DNA of 64,000 nucleotides from an uncultured Candidatus Poseidoniales archaeon (lineage in GTDB: Archaea; Thermoplasmatota; Poseidoniia; Poseidoniales; Thalassarchaeaceae). The position numbers and the translations under genes were made by a program. The first letter of the stretch is position 1; each line of letters starts with the position of its first letter. This document shows positions 27,854 through 36,718 of the stretch, one piece after another. Where the stretch lies: positions 1-64,000 of the forward strand of contig CAJJBW010000006.1 in assembly GCA_905182515.1 (NCBI GenBank), written 5' to 3'. The notes beneath the pieces were generated by a model. That model did not search any database and was not told the origin of the DNA. It saw only the letters and a program-made list of their open reading frames with translations.

Positions 27854-27877
27854 TTCTGATAACCACAGTTATCAGAA
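27854..27877. repeat. Perfect 10-bp inverted repeat with 4-base loop
   Basis: TTCTGATAAC and GTTATCAGAA flank CACA, forming a strong hairpin about 135 bp after the hutI stop and 120 bp before the small zinc-ribbon gene. No T-tract follows directly. It could be an operator, an RNA hairpin or part of an attachment site; nothing in the sequence decides. Confidence 0.75.
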
Positions 27878-27955
27878 TTTATAATGTTGTTATCCAAGAT
27901 GATTGTATAGCAGTATAACGTTTTTGTTAGAAATTGCATTATAAACACAAAAATC

Positions 27956-27968
27956 CCCTATCATAGGG
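27956..27968. repeat. Short hairpin before the small zinc-ribbon gene
   Basis: CCCTA-TCA-TAGGG, a five-base stem and three-base loop, 28 bp upstream of the start of the DUF5679-like gene. It may influence initiation; chance occurrence cannot be excluded. Confidence 0.4.
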
Positions 27969-27996
27969 TTCAAATTATTATGTACAATCGGAGTCC

Positions 27997-28152
27997 ATGG
28001 ATTCCGACATATTGGGATTTTGTTTGAAGTGTAAAACCTATGGCAAGATGTCTGGCATACAAATGATCGTAATGAAAAATGGAAGGACGAGAGCAGCTGG
28101 ACAGTGTTCGGAGAACAATTGTGATGGAAAAATATCTAAGATCGTATCTTAA
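27997..28152 (+). CDS. DUF5679-like mini zinc-ribbon protein
   Basis: A 51-residue protein with two cysteine pairs: 'GFCLKCKTYGKM' (CxxC) and 'GQCSENNCDGK', separated by 'VMKNGRTRAAG'. The order CxxC, NGR, A-x-G, Cx4C matches the small archaeal DUF5679 zinc-ribbon family, of unknown role. The second pair has four residues between the cysteines rather than two. It stands alone upstream of the tRNA-Val gene. Confidence 0.72.
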   Translation: MDSDILGFCLKCKTYGKMSGIQMIVMKNGRTRAAGQCSENNCDGKISKIVS

Positions 28153-28208
28153 TTTATACAGAAAATAGAATCCTTCATTTAAAATGGGAAAGTCGGACGC
28201 TCTACCTA

Positions 28209-28284
28209 GGGCTCGTGGTCTAGGGGTTATGACGCCACCTTGACATGGTGGAGATCGCAGGTTCAATTCCTGCCGAGCCCACCA
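28209..28284 (+). tRNA. tRNA-Val (anticodon GAC)
   Basis: A full cloverleaf: acceptor GGGCTCG pairs with CGAGCCC, anticodon stem CCACC/GGTGG closes the loop TTGACAT with anticodon GAC, and T-arm GCAGG-TTCAATT-CCTGC. Discriminator A and the terminal CCA are encoded in the DNA. The D-arm is short-stemmed (GTC/GAC). It reads GUC and GUU codons. No intron is present. It lies 57 bp after the small zinc-ribbon gene. Confidence 0.97.
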
Positions 28285-28316
28285 ATAACTACAATTCTAT
28301 AAATATAAAATTTCAA

Positions 28317-29027
28317 TCAATATGTAATTCTAAGTTTTCCAGCACCCTTGGATTTAACATTTAAAACTTTTAATTTATTTAGTATACCAATGGATTCTAC
28401 ATGAGTGCCCCCACATGGGCACAAATCTATATCTTCAATTTCAACAACTCTTAATTTTTTTATAGATTCTGGTATACGATTCATGAATTTTGTATTGCGC
28501 ATATTTTCATGATTTAATATGGTATTTCTATCCCATTCATGAATTTTTACTGAAGAATTTTTATGTAAAACTTCATTAAATGCAGATTCTAGATCAGATA
28601 TATTGAATTTATCTCTATCTGCGAATAATAAATCCAATCTAGTGTGATTTTGACTAATTTGATTACCTACGGTTTCCGCGTTAAATAATTCATCTGCCAA
28701 AGCAGAAACAATATGTTGTGTTGTGTGCATCATGCTATTTCTATTTCTAACTTCGGTATTTATTGAACATGAAATATGATCTCCAATGTTAAATAAATCA
28801 GGGTCTTTAACAGGGTGCATTATAAATTCCTGATGAAATGTTTCTAATAATTCTGATTCATGAATTTTGGAACTAACTATTCCAATATCACCGGGCTGCC
28901 CTCCTCCTCGAGGGAAGCAATATGATTTAGAAAATATTAGAGAATCATTTTTAATATCAATAATTTCAGTATCAAATGGTTTAGGATTTGTCCCAGGATG
29001 AATTTCTAAATGTAATTTTCTTTGCAA
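28317..29027 (-). CDS. alaX: AlaX-type alanyl-tRNA editing protein
   Basis: Stand-alone editing domain that clears Ser or Gly mischarged on tRNA-Ala. Metal motifs are HTTQH ('MMHTTQHIVSALADELF') and CGGTH ('DLCPCGGTHVES'), and 'FPRGGGQPGD' marks an AlaX with the N-terminal domain. A TTG at 29027 is chosen because it follows GGTGA by five bases; a GTG at 29036 is inside that site. It is the last gene behind hutH, whose AGG-TGA end provides the ribosome site, but its function is unrelated to histidine breakdown. Confidence 0.9.
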   Translation of the reverse strand: MQRKLHLEIHPGTNPKPFDTEIIDIKNDSLIFSKSYCFPRGGGQPGDIGIVSSKIHESELLETFHQEFIMHPVKDPDLFNIGDHISCSINTEVRNRNSMMHTTQHIVSALADELFNAETVGNQISQNHTRLDLLFADRDKFNISDLESAFNEVLHKNSSVKIHEWDRNTILNHENMRNTKFMNRIPESIKKLRVVEIEDIDLCPCGGTHVESIGILNKLKVLNVKSKGAGKLRITY

Positions 29028-29032
29028 TAATA

Positions 29033-30559
29033 TCACCTAAATAAATTAGATAAGTTGCCTAAAAGTATTTTTTCTGATATATTTTCACAATCATTGGTCA
29101 TTGATCGGTCTTCAGTCAAAGGTGCTACTATACTGCTTACCCAGTCACTGATTATTTGGACACCAGTTCCAGGTTTTTCTAAAATTCTGTTCAAAGCTTC
29201 ACTCGAACAGATTAACTCATTTGCAATAACCTGGGATAGGAATTTTGTCGCTTTATATGTCCTGTAAGTACCTGTGGCCCCCATTGAAACATGATCTTCT
29301 TTACCATTACTTACAGGTACATTCCCTACAGAAGTTGGATTTGATAGTAACTTTAATTCAGACAATAAAGCAGCAGATACATATTGAACGATCATTAAAC
29401 CACTTTCTAAGCCTTCTATATTAGCTAAAAATGCTTTTTGGTTACTCCATTTAGGATCTAATATTTGATTAGTACGCCTTTCTGAAATAGAAGCTAATTC
29501 ATGGCATGCAATTGCTAAGTTGTCACTAGCCATTGACAAATTTTGACCGTGGAAATTTCCTCCACTAATTACTGACCACGCCCCTGAGTCAGGAAATACT
29601 AATGGATTATCTGTAGCACTATTGATTTCAATTTCAAGCATTTTTCTAGATTCTTTTAATGATTCAATAATTGGGCCATGTACCTGTGGTGCACATCTAA
29701 ATGAATATGAATCTTGAACTCTGTCACAATCAATATGGGAAATATTTATTTCTGAATTGGACACTAATTCTAAAACTCTTGCAGCAGATAAAGATTGGCC
29801 GTAATGGGGCCTAACATTATGGATTCGAGGGTCAAATGGAGAATGAGAGCCCTTGATGGCTTCTAATGAACATGCTATTGCAGCATCCGCAGCAAATATC
29901 AAATGATCTAAATTAGAAACTGCCAATGCTAAATACGTGCACATTTGACTTGTTCCATTGATTAATGATAAACCTTCTTTAGCTTGCAGAGAAAGAGGAA
30001 TAAGTCCTTGTTCAGATAGTGCTTCTTTAGCAGTTTTCCTTATCCATAATCCCTTTTCAGATTTAATCATACAATCTCCTTCTCCTATCATGGCTAATGC
30101 AAGATGAGATAATGGCGCTAGATCTCCAGACGCCCCTAAAGAACCTATTCTAGGTATTACAGGAGCTATATTCTTATTTATCATAGAAATCAGTAAATTC
30201 ACTACATCGATTCTAGTTCCAGAATAACCTTTTGAAATAGAATTAGCTCTTATTAACATCATCATAATTACGTGTTCAGGTTTCATTTTTTTACCTACTC
30301 CACAAGCATGACTTCTAACTAGATTAGTTTGTAAATCTCCTAAGCTATTTGAGTCAATCGTGACAGAAGATAGTGAACCAAAACCTGTGTTTATTCCGTA
30401 TACTATGTCATTATTATCAATAATTTTTTCCACTACTTCTCTAGATTTTAACATCTTTATTCTAGCATCCTCAGACAATATTACACAGATATTGTTATCA
30501 TTGATATTTATAATATCTTCAATCTTTAGTGAATTACCATCTATTAGCAAGTCATTCAT
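29033..30559 (-). CDS. hutH: Histidine ammonia-lyase
   Basis: Deaminates histidine to urocanate using the self-made MIO cofactor: the Ala-Ser-Gly triad lies in 'PRIGSLGASGDLAPLSHLAL'. Also seen are 'YGINTGFGSLSSVTI', 'TNLVRSHACGVG', 'SQMCTYLALA', 'RCAPQVHGPI' and 'SGGNFHGQNLSMASDNLAIA'. The length of about 508 residues is standard. ATG 30559 is the likely start; a TTG at 30586 is possible. It is downstream of hutU in the same direction. Confidence 0.95.
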   Translation of the reverse strand: MNDLLIDGNSLKIEDIININDNNICVILSEDARIKMLKSREVVEKIIDNNDIVYGINTGFGSLSSVTIDSNSLGDLQTNLVRSHACGVGKKMKPEHVIMMMLIRANSISKGYSGTRIDVVNLLISMINKNIAPVIPRIGSLGASGDLAPLSHLALAMIGEGDCMIKSEKGLWIRKTAKEALSEQGLIPLSLQAKEGLSLINGTSQMCTYLALAVSNLDHLIFAADAAIACSLEAIKGSHSPFDPRIHNVRPHYGQSLSAARVLELVSNSEINISHIDCDRVQDSYSFRCAPQVHGPIIESLKESRKMLEIEINSATDNPLVFPDSGAWSVISGGNFHGQNLSMASDNLAIACHELASISERRTNQILDPKWSNQKAFLANIEGLESGLMIVQYVSAALLSELKLLSNPTSVGNVPVSNGKEDHVSMGATGTYRTYKATKFLSQVIANELICSSEALNRILEKPGTGVQIISDWVSSIVAPLTEDRSMTNDCENISEKILLGNLSNLFR

Positions 30560-30603
30560 ATGATAGATGGCCGGGGCATCATCCAAATATACTCATCGAG
30601 AAA

Positions 30604-32601
30604 TTACGTTATATCTTCTATAATTTTCTCATCTACTAAGTTAGAAATTGTAACTTCTAGATTAGAATCTCTTTCCATAGCTCTTTTTATGGCGAACATA
30701 GCACCTTCATTTCTTGCCCATGATCTTCTAGCAACTCCATTATTCACATCCCATGAAATCATAGATTCAATATTATTTTGTGAGTTTTCAGATCCATCAA
30801 TAACCATCCCAAAACCTCCATTTATTACTTCTCCCCATCCTACTCCTCCACCATTATGTAAACTAATCCATGATGCTCCTCTAAATGCATCACCAACAAA
30901 ATTTTGAACTGCCATATCTGCAGTAAACATTGAACCATCTTTTATGTTTGCAGTTTCCCGATATGGACTATCAGTACCACTAACATCATGATGATCCCTT
31001 CCAAGTACGATAGGAGAAGAAATACGCCCATCGTTAATAGCATTATTAAATTCTATACCAATTAAACGTCTACCAATTTCATCTGCATATAAAATTCTAG
31101 CTTTACTACCAACAACTAAATTATGTTTATTTGCTTCTTTAATCCATCTGATATTATCCATATATTGAACTTTAATTTCAGGTGGGCATTTTTCAGATAA
31201 TTTAGTTAATACTTGTGTTGCAATTTTATCTGTTATATCTAAGTCAGATTGTTCACCAGAAGTACATACCCACCTAAATGGTCCGAATCCATAATCAAAA
31301 CACATTGGCCCCATTATATCTTCAACATAAGAAGGATATTTGAATGAATCATTATTAATTACATCCGCTCCTGCTCTGTTTGCTTCTAATAAAAATGCAT
31401 TTCCATAATCCCAGAAATGCATTCCTCGTTGACATAATTTATTAATAGCATCTACATGTCTATTTAGGGATTTTTTTACGGCTATTTTAAATTCTCTGGG
31501 ATCTTTTGATAATAATTCCAAACCCTTTTCATATTCAAAACTGACTGGCATATAACCTCCTAACCATGGATTATGTAAACTAGTTTGATCACTACCTAAG
31601 TGAGGGGTTATATTATTTTCAGCAAGATATTCCAACAAATCGACTATGTTTCCGACGTATCCTAATGAAACTGCTTCTTTAGAATTCTGTGCAGTAATTA
31701 TTCTTTTTGATAATTCATCCAAATTATAAAATAATTCGTTTAACCAACCTTGAGCATATCTTTTTTCAGCAGCAAAGGGGTTACATTCAGCTATGACACA
31801 GATAGCACCTGTGATAACAGCAGCCTTTGCTTGTGCTCCTGACATGCCACCTAGGCCAGATGTGACATACAATATTCCTCCTAAATTACTATCATGTGCT
31901 ATTCCTAGGTATTTTCTAGCCGCATTTAGAATAGTAATTGCTGTCCCATGTACTATGCCTTGTGGTCCAATATACATATATGATCCAGCAGTCATTTGAC
32001 CATATTGAGAAACCCCTAGTGCATTCATTTTATCATAATCAGATTGTTTAGAATAATTTGGAATTACCATGCCATTTGTAATTACTACTCTTGGGGAGTT
32101 TTCATGTGAGGGAAACAATCCCATTGGGTGACCAGAATACATAACGAGAGTTTGTTCATTAGTCATTTTGGAAAGATAATACATAGTAATTCTATACTGA
32201 ATCCAATTTTGGAAAACAGAACCATTTCCGCCATATGTTATTAATTCATGAGGATATTGTGCTACGTTTGGGTCTAAATTATTTTGAATCATTAACATTA
32301 TTGATGCAGCATACTTAGATTTAGCAGGGTATTCTTTTAATGGTCGCGCGTATATATCATAATTAGGTCTAAATCGATGCATGTATATGTGGCCATAAGT
32401 ATCCAATTCATACAAAAAATCTTTGGATAATTCTTCATGCCATTTTTTGGGGAAATATCTAAGTGCGTTCTGTATCGCTAATTTCTTCTCATTTAATGAC
32501 AATATTAGAGGGCGTTTAGGAGCATGATCTACACCAACATCAATTTCTTTTTTTCCAGGTAGCTGATGAGGTACACCGATGACTATGTCCTCAGGAAACA
32601 T
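30604..32601 (-). CDS. hutU: Urocanate hydratase (long, eukaryote-like form)
   Basis: NAD-dependent urocanase: 'LITYGGNGSVFQNWIQYRIT', 'YSGHPMGLFPSHENSPRVVI', 'TAGSYMYIGPQGIVHGT', 'YVTSGLGGMSGAQAKAAVI', and 'SGEQSDLDITDKIA' are conserved. At 665 residues it is about 100 longer than the usual bacterial HutU (about 555), close to the animal-type enzyme. The extra length includes an N-terminal part and an insertion. It starts two bases after the fchA stop. Confidence 0.94.
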   Translation of the reverse strand: MFPEDIVIGVPHQLPGKKEIDVGVDHAPKRPLILSLNEKKLAIQNALRYFPKKWHEELSKDFLYELDTYGHIYMHRFRPNYDIYARPLKEYPAKSKYAASIMLMIQNNLDPNVAQYPHELITYGGNGSVFQNWIQYRITMYYLSKMTNEQTLVMYSGHPMGLFPSHENSPRVVITNGMVIPNYSKQSDYDKMNALGVSQYGQMTAGSYMYIGPQGIVHGTAITILNAARKYLGIAHDSNLGGILYVTSGLGGMSGAQAKAAVITGAICVIAECNPFAAEKRYAQGWLNELFYNLDELSKRIITAQNSKEAVSLGYVGNIVDLLEYLAENNITPHLGSDQTSLHNPWLGGYMPVSFEYEKGLELLSKDPREFKIAVKKSLNRHVDAINKLCQRGMHFWDYGNAFLLEANRAGADVINNDSFKYPSYVEDIMGPMCFDYGFGPFRWVCTSGEQSDLDITDKIATQVLTKLSEKCPPEIKVQYMDNIRWIKEANKHNLVVGSKARILYADEIGRRLIGIEFNNAINDGRISSPIVLGRDHHDVSGTDSPYRETANIKDGSMFTADMAVQNFVGDAFRGASWISLHNGGGVGWGEVINGGFGMVIDGSENSQNNIESMISWDVNNGVARRSWARNEGAMFAIKRAMERDSNLEVTISNLVDEKIIEDIT

Positions 32602-32602
32602 T

Positions 32603-33226
32603 TTATTTCCATCCCAATCTTATTTTAATTATATTTTGAATCTCTTGGTTTAATATGTATCCTTTTTTCTCTAACGAATCTACTTCAGCTACATATTTTA
32701 CAGCATCACTTTCTGAAATAGAAGGAGTATTTATTTTAACATTGAGTGAACCAATATATATTGAAGAAAAAGCTAATTGAGATGCAGATGCTAAATCGGT
32801 TAGGGCATTAACATTCCCATTTGAAGCTAATTTCGGTAATAAAGATAATAGTTTAAAAGAGGTTTTTACGATTTTTAACGGAGTTAATGTGGCTTCCAAA
32901 GAAGAATTAATTATATTTTTTTTACGAAATGAAATTTCAACTTCATTACTTTTTGGCAAACGATATGAACTCATAACTAGGTCAAATGCATCACAATCAT
33001 CTTGCGCCATTTGTAGTGAATTAGTAATTCCTTTAGAGCATTTATCGATTAATAATTTTGCAATTTCATGACCATCTTCCCATTTTTGACTTTTTAAAGT
33101 TAAATTAGCTACCATTGAAGTTAGGGAATAAGAGTGCGCTAATGATAACGCAGCAACAGCACCGCCTCCTGGAGTAGGAGATTCGGAAGATATATTTTTT
33201 AAAACTTTTAGATATCCATCATTCAT
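32603..33226 (-). CDS. fchA: Formiminotetrahydrofolate cyclodeaminase
   Basis: A 207-residue helical protein matching the cyclodeaminase half of animal FTCD: 'SSESPTPGGGAVAALSLAHS' at the N terminus and 'QDDCDAFDLVMSSYRLPK' in the middle. It converts 5-formimino-THF to 5,10-methenyl-THF plus ammonia. It is separate from the transferase here, as in bacteria. The upstream ftcD ends AGG-TGA, which forms its ribosome site. Confidence 0.92.
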   Translation of the reverse strand: MNDGYLKVLKNISSESPTPGGGAVAALSLAHSYSLTSMVANLTLKSQKWEDGHEIAKLLIDKCSKGITNSLQMAQDDCDAFDLVMSSYRLPKSNEVEISFRKKNIINSSLEATLTPLKIVKTSFKLLSLLPKLASNGNVNALTDLASASQLAFSSIYIGSLNVKINTPSISESDAVKYVAEVDSLEKKGYILNQEIQNIIKIRLGWK

Positions 33227-33232
33227 AATTTA

Positions 33233-34270
33233 TCACCTATTCTTTTCTATAGTCCACTCAATTATATTATCACGTGGAATGAATTTTTCTATAACATCTA
33301 GTTTTAGTCCAGCAACTGCTGCATCGACTAAAATTTCATCTGACAAATTATCATTGTTGTTGATATAATTTTTTCCTGCATCTACTAAAGCTTCTAGAGG
33401 GACTAATCCCACTAATTCTGAAGATATTACGTCTAGACCAATTTTCTGGGCCTCCTCTATAATAGTTTCAGTAACATCATAAATGCTAGTAATTTTATAA
33501 TCCAATAAATTCATAGAGACCTGTGCTGTGTTTTCGTTATACATCCAACCAGCAGCTTGTAAGAAATCAAATTTACCTCTAATTCGCACTAATTCCCCAC
33601 TCTCATCTCGAATTTTATCTCCATTTACATCTCTTTGTAATACTCCACTAGACCTAATTTTACCAGCTATTATATTTGCTAATTTTTTATCATCTGTATT
33701 TAAATTTACGTTATATGCAATCAATATGTTCCTAGCACCAGTAGCTGTTACTCCAGTTTTAGAATTGAATATTGAAGGCCCATAGTCGGGCTTCCATTTT
33801 TCAAGTAATATTTTTTCAGCAAATCCTTCATATTCCCCCTTTCTAATATTTGGTAAATTTTCTCTAGATGTTTTATTTGATGCTTTACCATACAAATAAA
33901 TTGGAAGATCATGCATATTGCTCATTATTTTTGCATACCTATTGGCCAATTCTATGCAGGTTTCCATAGATGCATTGGATAGAGGGATAAATGGTACAAC
34001 ATCTATAGCCCCCATTCGTGCATGCTCTCCTGAATGAATACTCATATCTATGTTTTCTAATGCTACAGTTGATGCTGCTACTGCAGCATCTAATACTGCA
34101 TCCGGTTTTCCAACCATTGTAACTACTGTTCTATTAAAATCATAACCTATGTCGACATCGAGTAGAGTAACGCCATCTATTGCCAATATTGATTCTTTAA
34201 TTTTATTAATAATTGACGTATCACGTCCTTCACTAAAATTCGGCACGCACTCAATCCAAATGTCACTCAT
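33233..34270 (-). CDS. ftcD: Glutamate formimidoyltransferase
   Basis: Matches the transferase half of FTCD: 'IECVPNFSEGRDTSIINKI', 'LLDVDIGYDFNRTVVTMVG', 'MSIHSGEHARMGAIDVVPFI', 'IYLYGKASN', 'VTATGARNILIAYNVNLNT' and 'VSMNLLDYKITSI'. It moves the formimino group of N-formimino-L-glutamate to tetrahydrofolate, freeing glutamate. It is the first gene of the minus-strand hut operon (ftcD-fchA-hutU-hutH-alaX), so this archaeon recovers both glutamate and a one-carbon unit from histidine. Confidence 0.95.
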   Translation of the reverse strand: MSDIWIECVPNFSEGRDTSIINKIKESILAIDGVTLLDVDIGYDFNRTVVTMVGKPDAVLDAAVAASTVALENIDMSIHSGEHARMGAIDVVPFIPLSNASMETCIELANRYAKIMSNMHDLPIYLYGKASNKTSRENLPNIRKGEYEGFAEKILLEKWKPDYGPSIFNSKTGVTATGARNILIAYNVNLNTDDKKLANIIAGKIRSSGVLQRDVNGDKIRDESGELVRIRGKFDFLQAAGWMYNENTAQVSMNLLDYKITSIYDVTETIIEEAQKIGLDVISSELVGLVPLEALVDAGKNYINNNDNLSDEILVDAAVAGLKLDVIEKFIPRDNIIEWTIEKNR

Positions 34271-34281
34271 ACTCCTCGGAG

Positions 34282-34302
34282 ACGCTCTGCTATCAAGAGC
34301 GT
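34282..34302. repeat. Inverted repeat between pan and ftcD
   Basis: ACGCTCT and AGAGCGT flank a seven-base loop in the 37-bp gap between the pan stop and the ftcD start, both on the minus strand. It may act as a pan terminator or a leader element or operator for the hut operon. Confidence 0.5.
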
Positions 34303-34307
34303 TATCA

Positions 34308-35540
34308 TCAACTGTACAAAGCTTCTGCTGCTGAATTGGGTGAGTCGTTCTTTTTCTTATTTATAATTTCTATCGCTTTTATAAAATCTGATTTCTTAAC
34401 TTTGTTCCTATTATCAGATATAGCCTTCATTGCAGCTTCTACTACCATCGACTTAATTTCAGCCCCACTAAATCCATCAGTTTTTTGGCTAATGAAATTT
34501 AAATCAATATCCTTTGACAATGGAGTGTTCTTAATGTGGACTTGAATAATACTTTTTCTAGCATCTTTATCTGGTAAAGGCAATGTAACTATCCTGTCAA
34601 ATCGCCCTGATCGTAGGAGTGCGGCGTCCAGCAATTCTGGCCTATTAGTTGCAGCAATAATCTTTACATCTTTTACTGAATCAAATCCATCCATTTCTGC
34701 TAAAAGTTGCATTAGTGTTCTTTGTACTTCTCGATCACCTGAAGTAGTAGAATCTAATCTCTTAGAACCGATGGAATCTATTTCATCAATAAATATAATT
34801 GAAGGTGCCCTTTGACTAGCAAGATCGAATAATTCCCTCACCATCCTTCCTCCTTCTCCGATATATTTCTGGGCTAACTCCGAACCTACTATACCTAGAA
34901 AGGTAGCATTCGTGGACGTTGCTACTGCTTTAGCTAGAAGTGTTTTGCCAGTTCCAGGAGGGCCAGCTAATAAAACTCCTTTAGGGGATTCGATTCCAAA
35001 TTTAACAAAAGCTTCGGGATTTTCAATTGGTAATTCTATAGCTTGTCTGACTTGATGAATTTGATCTTCCAATCCGCCAATATCTGAATATTTAACATTT
35101 GGTGAATCTATAATTTCAGCTCTCGAAACTAAGGGGTCCCAAGCATCATCAAGTACATCAATTACAGATAGATTGTCTTGATTCAATGCTACTCGAGCAC
35201 CGGGAACGAGTTTTGATTGATCAATAAATGAATTAACTGTGACCAAAAAAACTGTACCATTAGAACTTCTGACAATTGCATTATCGTTAATTTTATCTTG
35301 TAAATGCCCAATGACAAATGGAGGTGATCGTAAGTTACTAAGTTCTTCGTCAAGTCTATTCGCTCTTTTTTTCAATCTGCTACATTCATTCTCTAAAAAT
35401 AATTTGTCTGTTAGTAACTGCTGAGCTTGCTCTGATAATTCACTATATTCTTCTTTTAAATTTTGAATAGCATCGTTACTGTTGTCCACCTTTAATATAA
35501 TGTTTTTATCAATACTTGATTTATCAACTTCACTTCCCAT
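34308..35540 (-). CDS. pan: Proteasome-activating nucleotidase (PAN)
   Basis: AAA+ ATPase that unfolds substrates for the 20S proteasome. It has an N-terminal coiled coil ('SEQAQQLLTDKLFLENECSR'), an OB domain ('VPGARVALNQDNLSVIDVL'), Walker A 'LLAGPPGTGKTLLAKAVA', pore loop 'KYIGEGGRMV', Walker B 'SIIFIDEIDSIG', and an arginine-finger segment 'LLRSGRFDR'. The final residues Leu-Tyr-Ser form the HbYX motif that opens the proteasome gate. ATG 35540 is taken as start; another Met lies six codons upstream. The gene is divergent from MBF1. Confidence 0.94.
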   Translation of the reverse strand: MGSEVDKSSIDKNIILKVDNSNDAIQNLKEEYSELSEQAQQLLTDKLFLENECSRLKKRANRLDEELSNLRSPPFVIGHLQDKINDNAIVRSSNGTVFLVTVNSFIDQSKLVPGARVALNQDNLSVIDVLDDAWDPLVSRAEIIDSPNVKYSDIGGLEDQIHQVRQAIELPIENPEAFVKFGIESPKGVLLAGPPGTGKTLLAKAVATSTNATFLGIVGSELAQKYIGEGGRMVRELFDLASQRAPSIIFIDEIDSIGSKRLDSTTSGDREVQRTLMQLLAEMDGFDSVKDVKIIAATNRPELLDAALLRSGRFDRIVTLPLPDKDARKSIIQVHIKNTPLSKDIDLNFISQKTDGFSGAEIKSMVVEAAMKAISDNRNKVKKSDFIKAIEIINKKKNDSPNSAAEALYS

Positions 35541-35610
35541 GATTATACTAAACGCCATTGGTTTAAGATATCTACGAAGGAATGATGTGATATGGACATG
35601 TGGGATGGCT

Positions 35611-36174
35611 ATGGGCACATGCGAACTTTGTGGAATTGAAAAGGTTACAACTAGAACAACAAGAGCCTCATCAACTATTGTTGACTGTTGTACGAGATGC
35701 ATAGTATCTCTTGGTTTAACTCCCGTCCAACAATTTACAGATAAATTTTCAACTCAAAAAGTTGGTAATTCTACTATTCCAAACGTAAACCAATTAGTTG
35801 GTTCTGAAAAGGAAGAGTTAATCTCTAATTTTCACGTCAAGATTAGAGAAGAAAGGGAATTAAGAAAATGGAGCCAACAAGATTTAGCTAAAAAAACCAA
35901 CGAAAAATTAAATTTAATTCAAAAAATTGAAAATGGAAACAGGGTGACTGACTCCGTATTAAGAAAGATTTCAAAAATACTCGATATAAAAATCTATGAT
36001 TCAATGATCACACATAATGAACGGCAAGTAAAAACTAAAATAGAAAAAGAAATGACAATGGAAGATGCCAATATTACTCCAGAAACAGATCACCCTAAAA
36101 AGAAAAATGTAAAAAAGAAAATGAGACGGTTGGGAGTAACTAGAACTGGCGGTAGAAAGAAGCCAAGAGAGTGA
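35611..36174 (+). CDS. mbf1: MBF1-like multiprotein bridging factor (zinc ribbon + HTH)
   Basis: An N-terminal zinc ribbon with 'GTCELCGIEKV' and 'VDCCTRCIV' cysteine pairs is followed by a Cro/C1-type helix-turn-helix: 'IREERELRKWSQQDLAKKTN' with 'LIQKIENGNRVTDSVLRKIS'. The C-terminal tail is very basic. This is the archaeal MBF1 architecture; the protein associates with the ribosome and regulates translation or transcription. Its ATG at 35611 is preceded by another at 35605. Tsr3 follows five bases after the stop. Confidence 0.9.
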   Translation: MGTCELCGIEKVTTRTTRASSTIVDCCTRCIVSLGLTPVQQFTDKFSTQKVGNSTIPNVNQLVGSEKEELISNFHVKIREERELRKWSQQDLAKKTNEKLNLIQKIENGNRVTDSVLRKISKILDIKIYDSMITHNERQVKTKIEKEMTMEDANITPETDHPKKKNVKKKMRRLGVTRTGGRKKPRE

Positions 36175-36178
36175 AATA

Positions 36179-36718
36179 ATGGAAAGTGTACCATTACATA
36201 TCATTCATTTAGATCAAGATGACCCTAAGAAATGTACAGCTAGAAAAATGAATAAATTTGGGTCTGCAATCATACATAACAAAATTCAAAACTCTCCCAA
36301 AAGGGGTTTTTTACTTAATCCAAGGAGTAAATCTATTTTTGGCCCCGATGATGCTAGAATGATAAATTTAGGATCATCAATAGTAGCATTAGATTGTTCA
36401 TGGAAACAAATAGATTCTTCTCTTGATTTTATTTCAAATAAAACAAGATTAACTGAAAAAACTCTTCCCATAGTTTTGGCGGCTAATGAAGTATCTTGGG
36501 GTAAACCAGGTAGGTTGTCTACCGTAGAAGCTTTTGCTGTTTCGTTATACATAATGAATCGAAAGGATCAAGCTAAAAAAATATTAAAACCATTCAGGTT
36601 TGGAGAGCAATTTTTAGATTTAAATAAAGAACCTTTGAATTCATATGCATCTGCTAAAAATAATGTGGAATTAGAACTATTGCAATGGGATTACTTTGAT
36701 AAGAACATAGTTATCTAA
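36179..36718 (+). CDS. tsr3: Tsr3-like rRNA aminocarboxypropyltransferase
   Basis: DUF367/Tsr3 family, which transfers the aminocarboxypropyl group of SAM to a hypermodified pseudouridine in the small-subunit rRNA. Matching parts: 'IIHLDQDDPKKCTARKMNKF', 'LNPRSKSIFGPDDARM', 'SIVALDCSWKQID', 'LPIVLAANEVSWGKPGRLST' and 'VEAFAVSLYIMN'. The 179-residue length is typical. It follows MBF1 closely and ends convergent with metG, overlapping by eight bases. Confidence 0.9.
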   Translation: MESVPLHIIHLDQDDPKKCTARKMNKFGSAIIHNKIQNSPKRGFLLNPRSKSIFGPDDARMINLGSSIVALDCSWKQIDSSLDFISNKTRLTEKTLPIVLAANEVSWGKPGRLSTVEAFAVSLYIMNRKDQAKKILKPFRFGEQFLDLNKEPLNSYASAKNNVELELLQWDYFDKNIVI

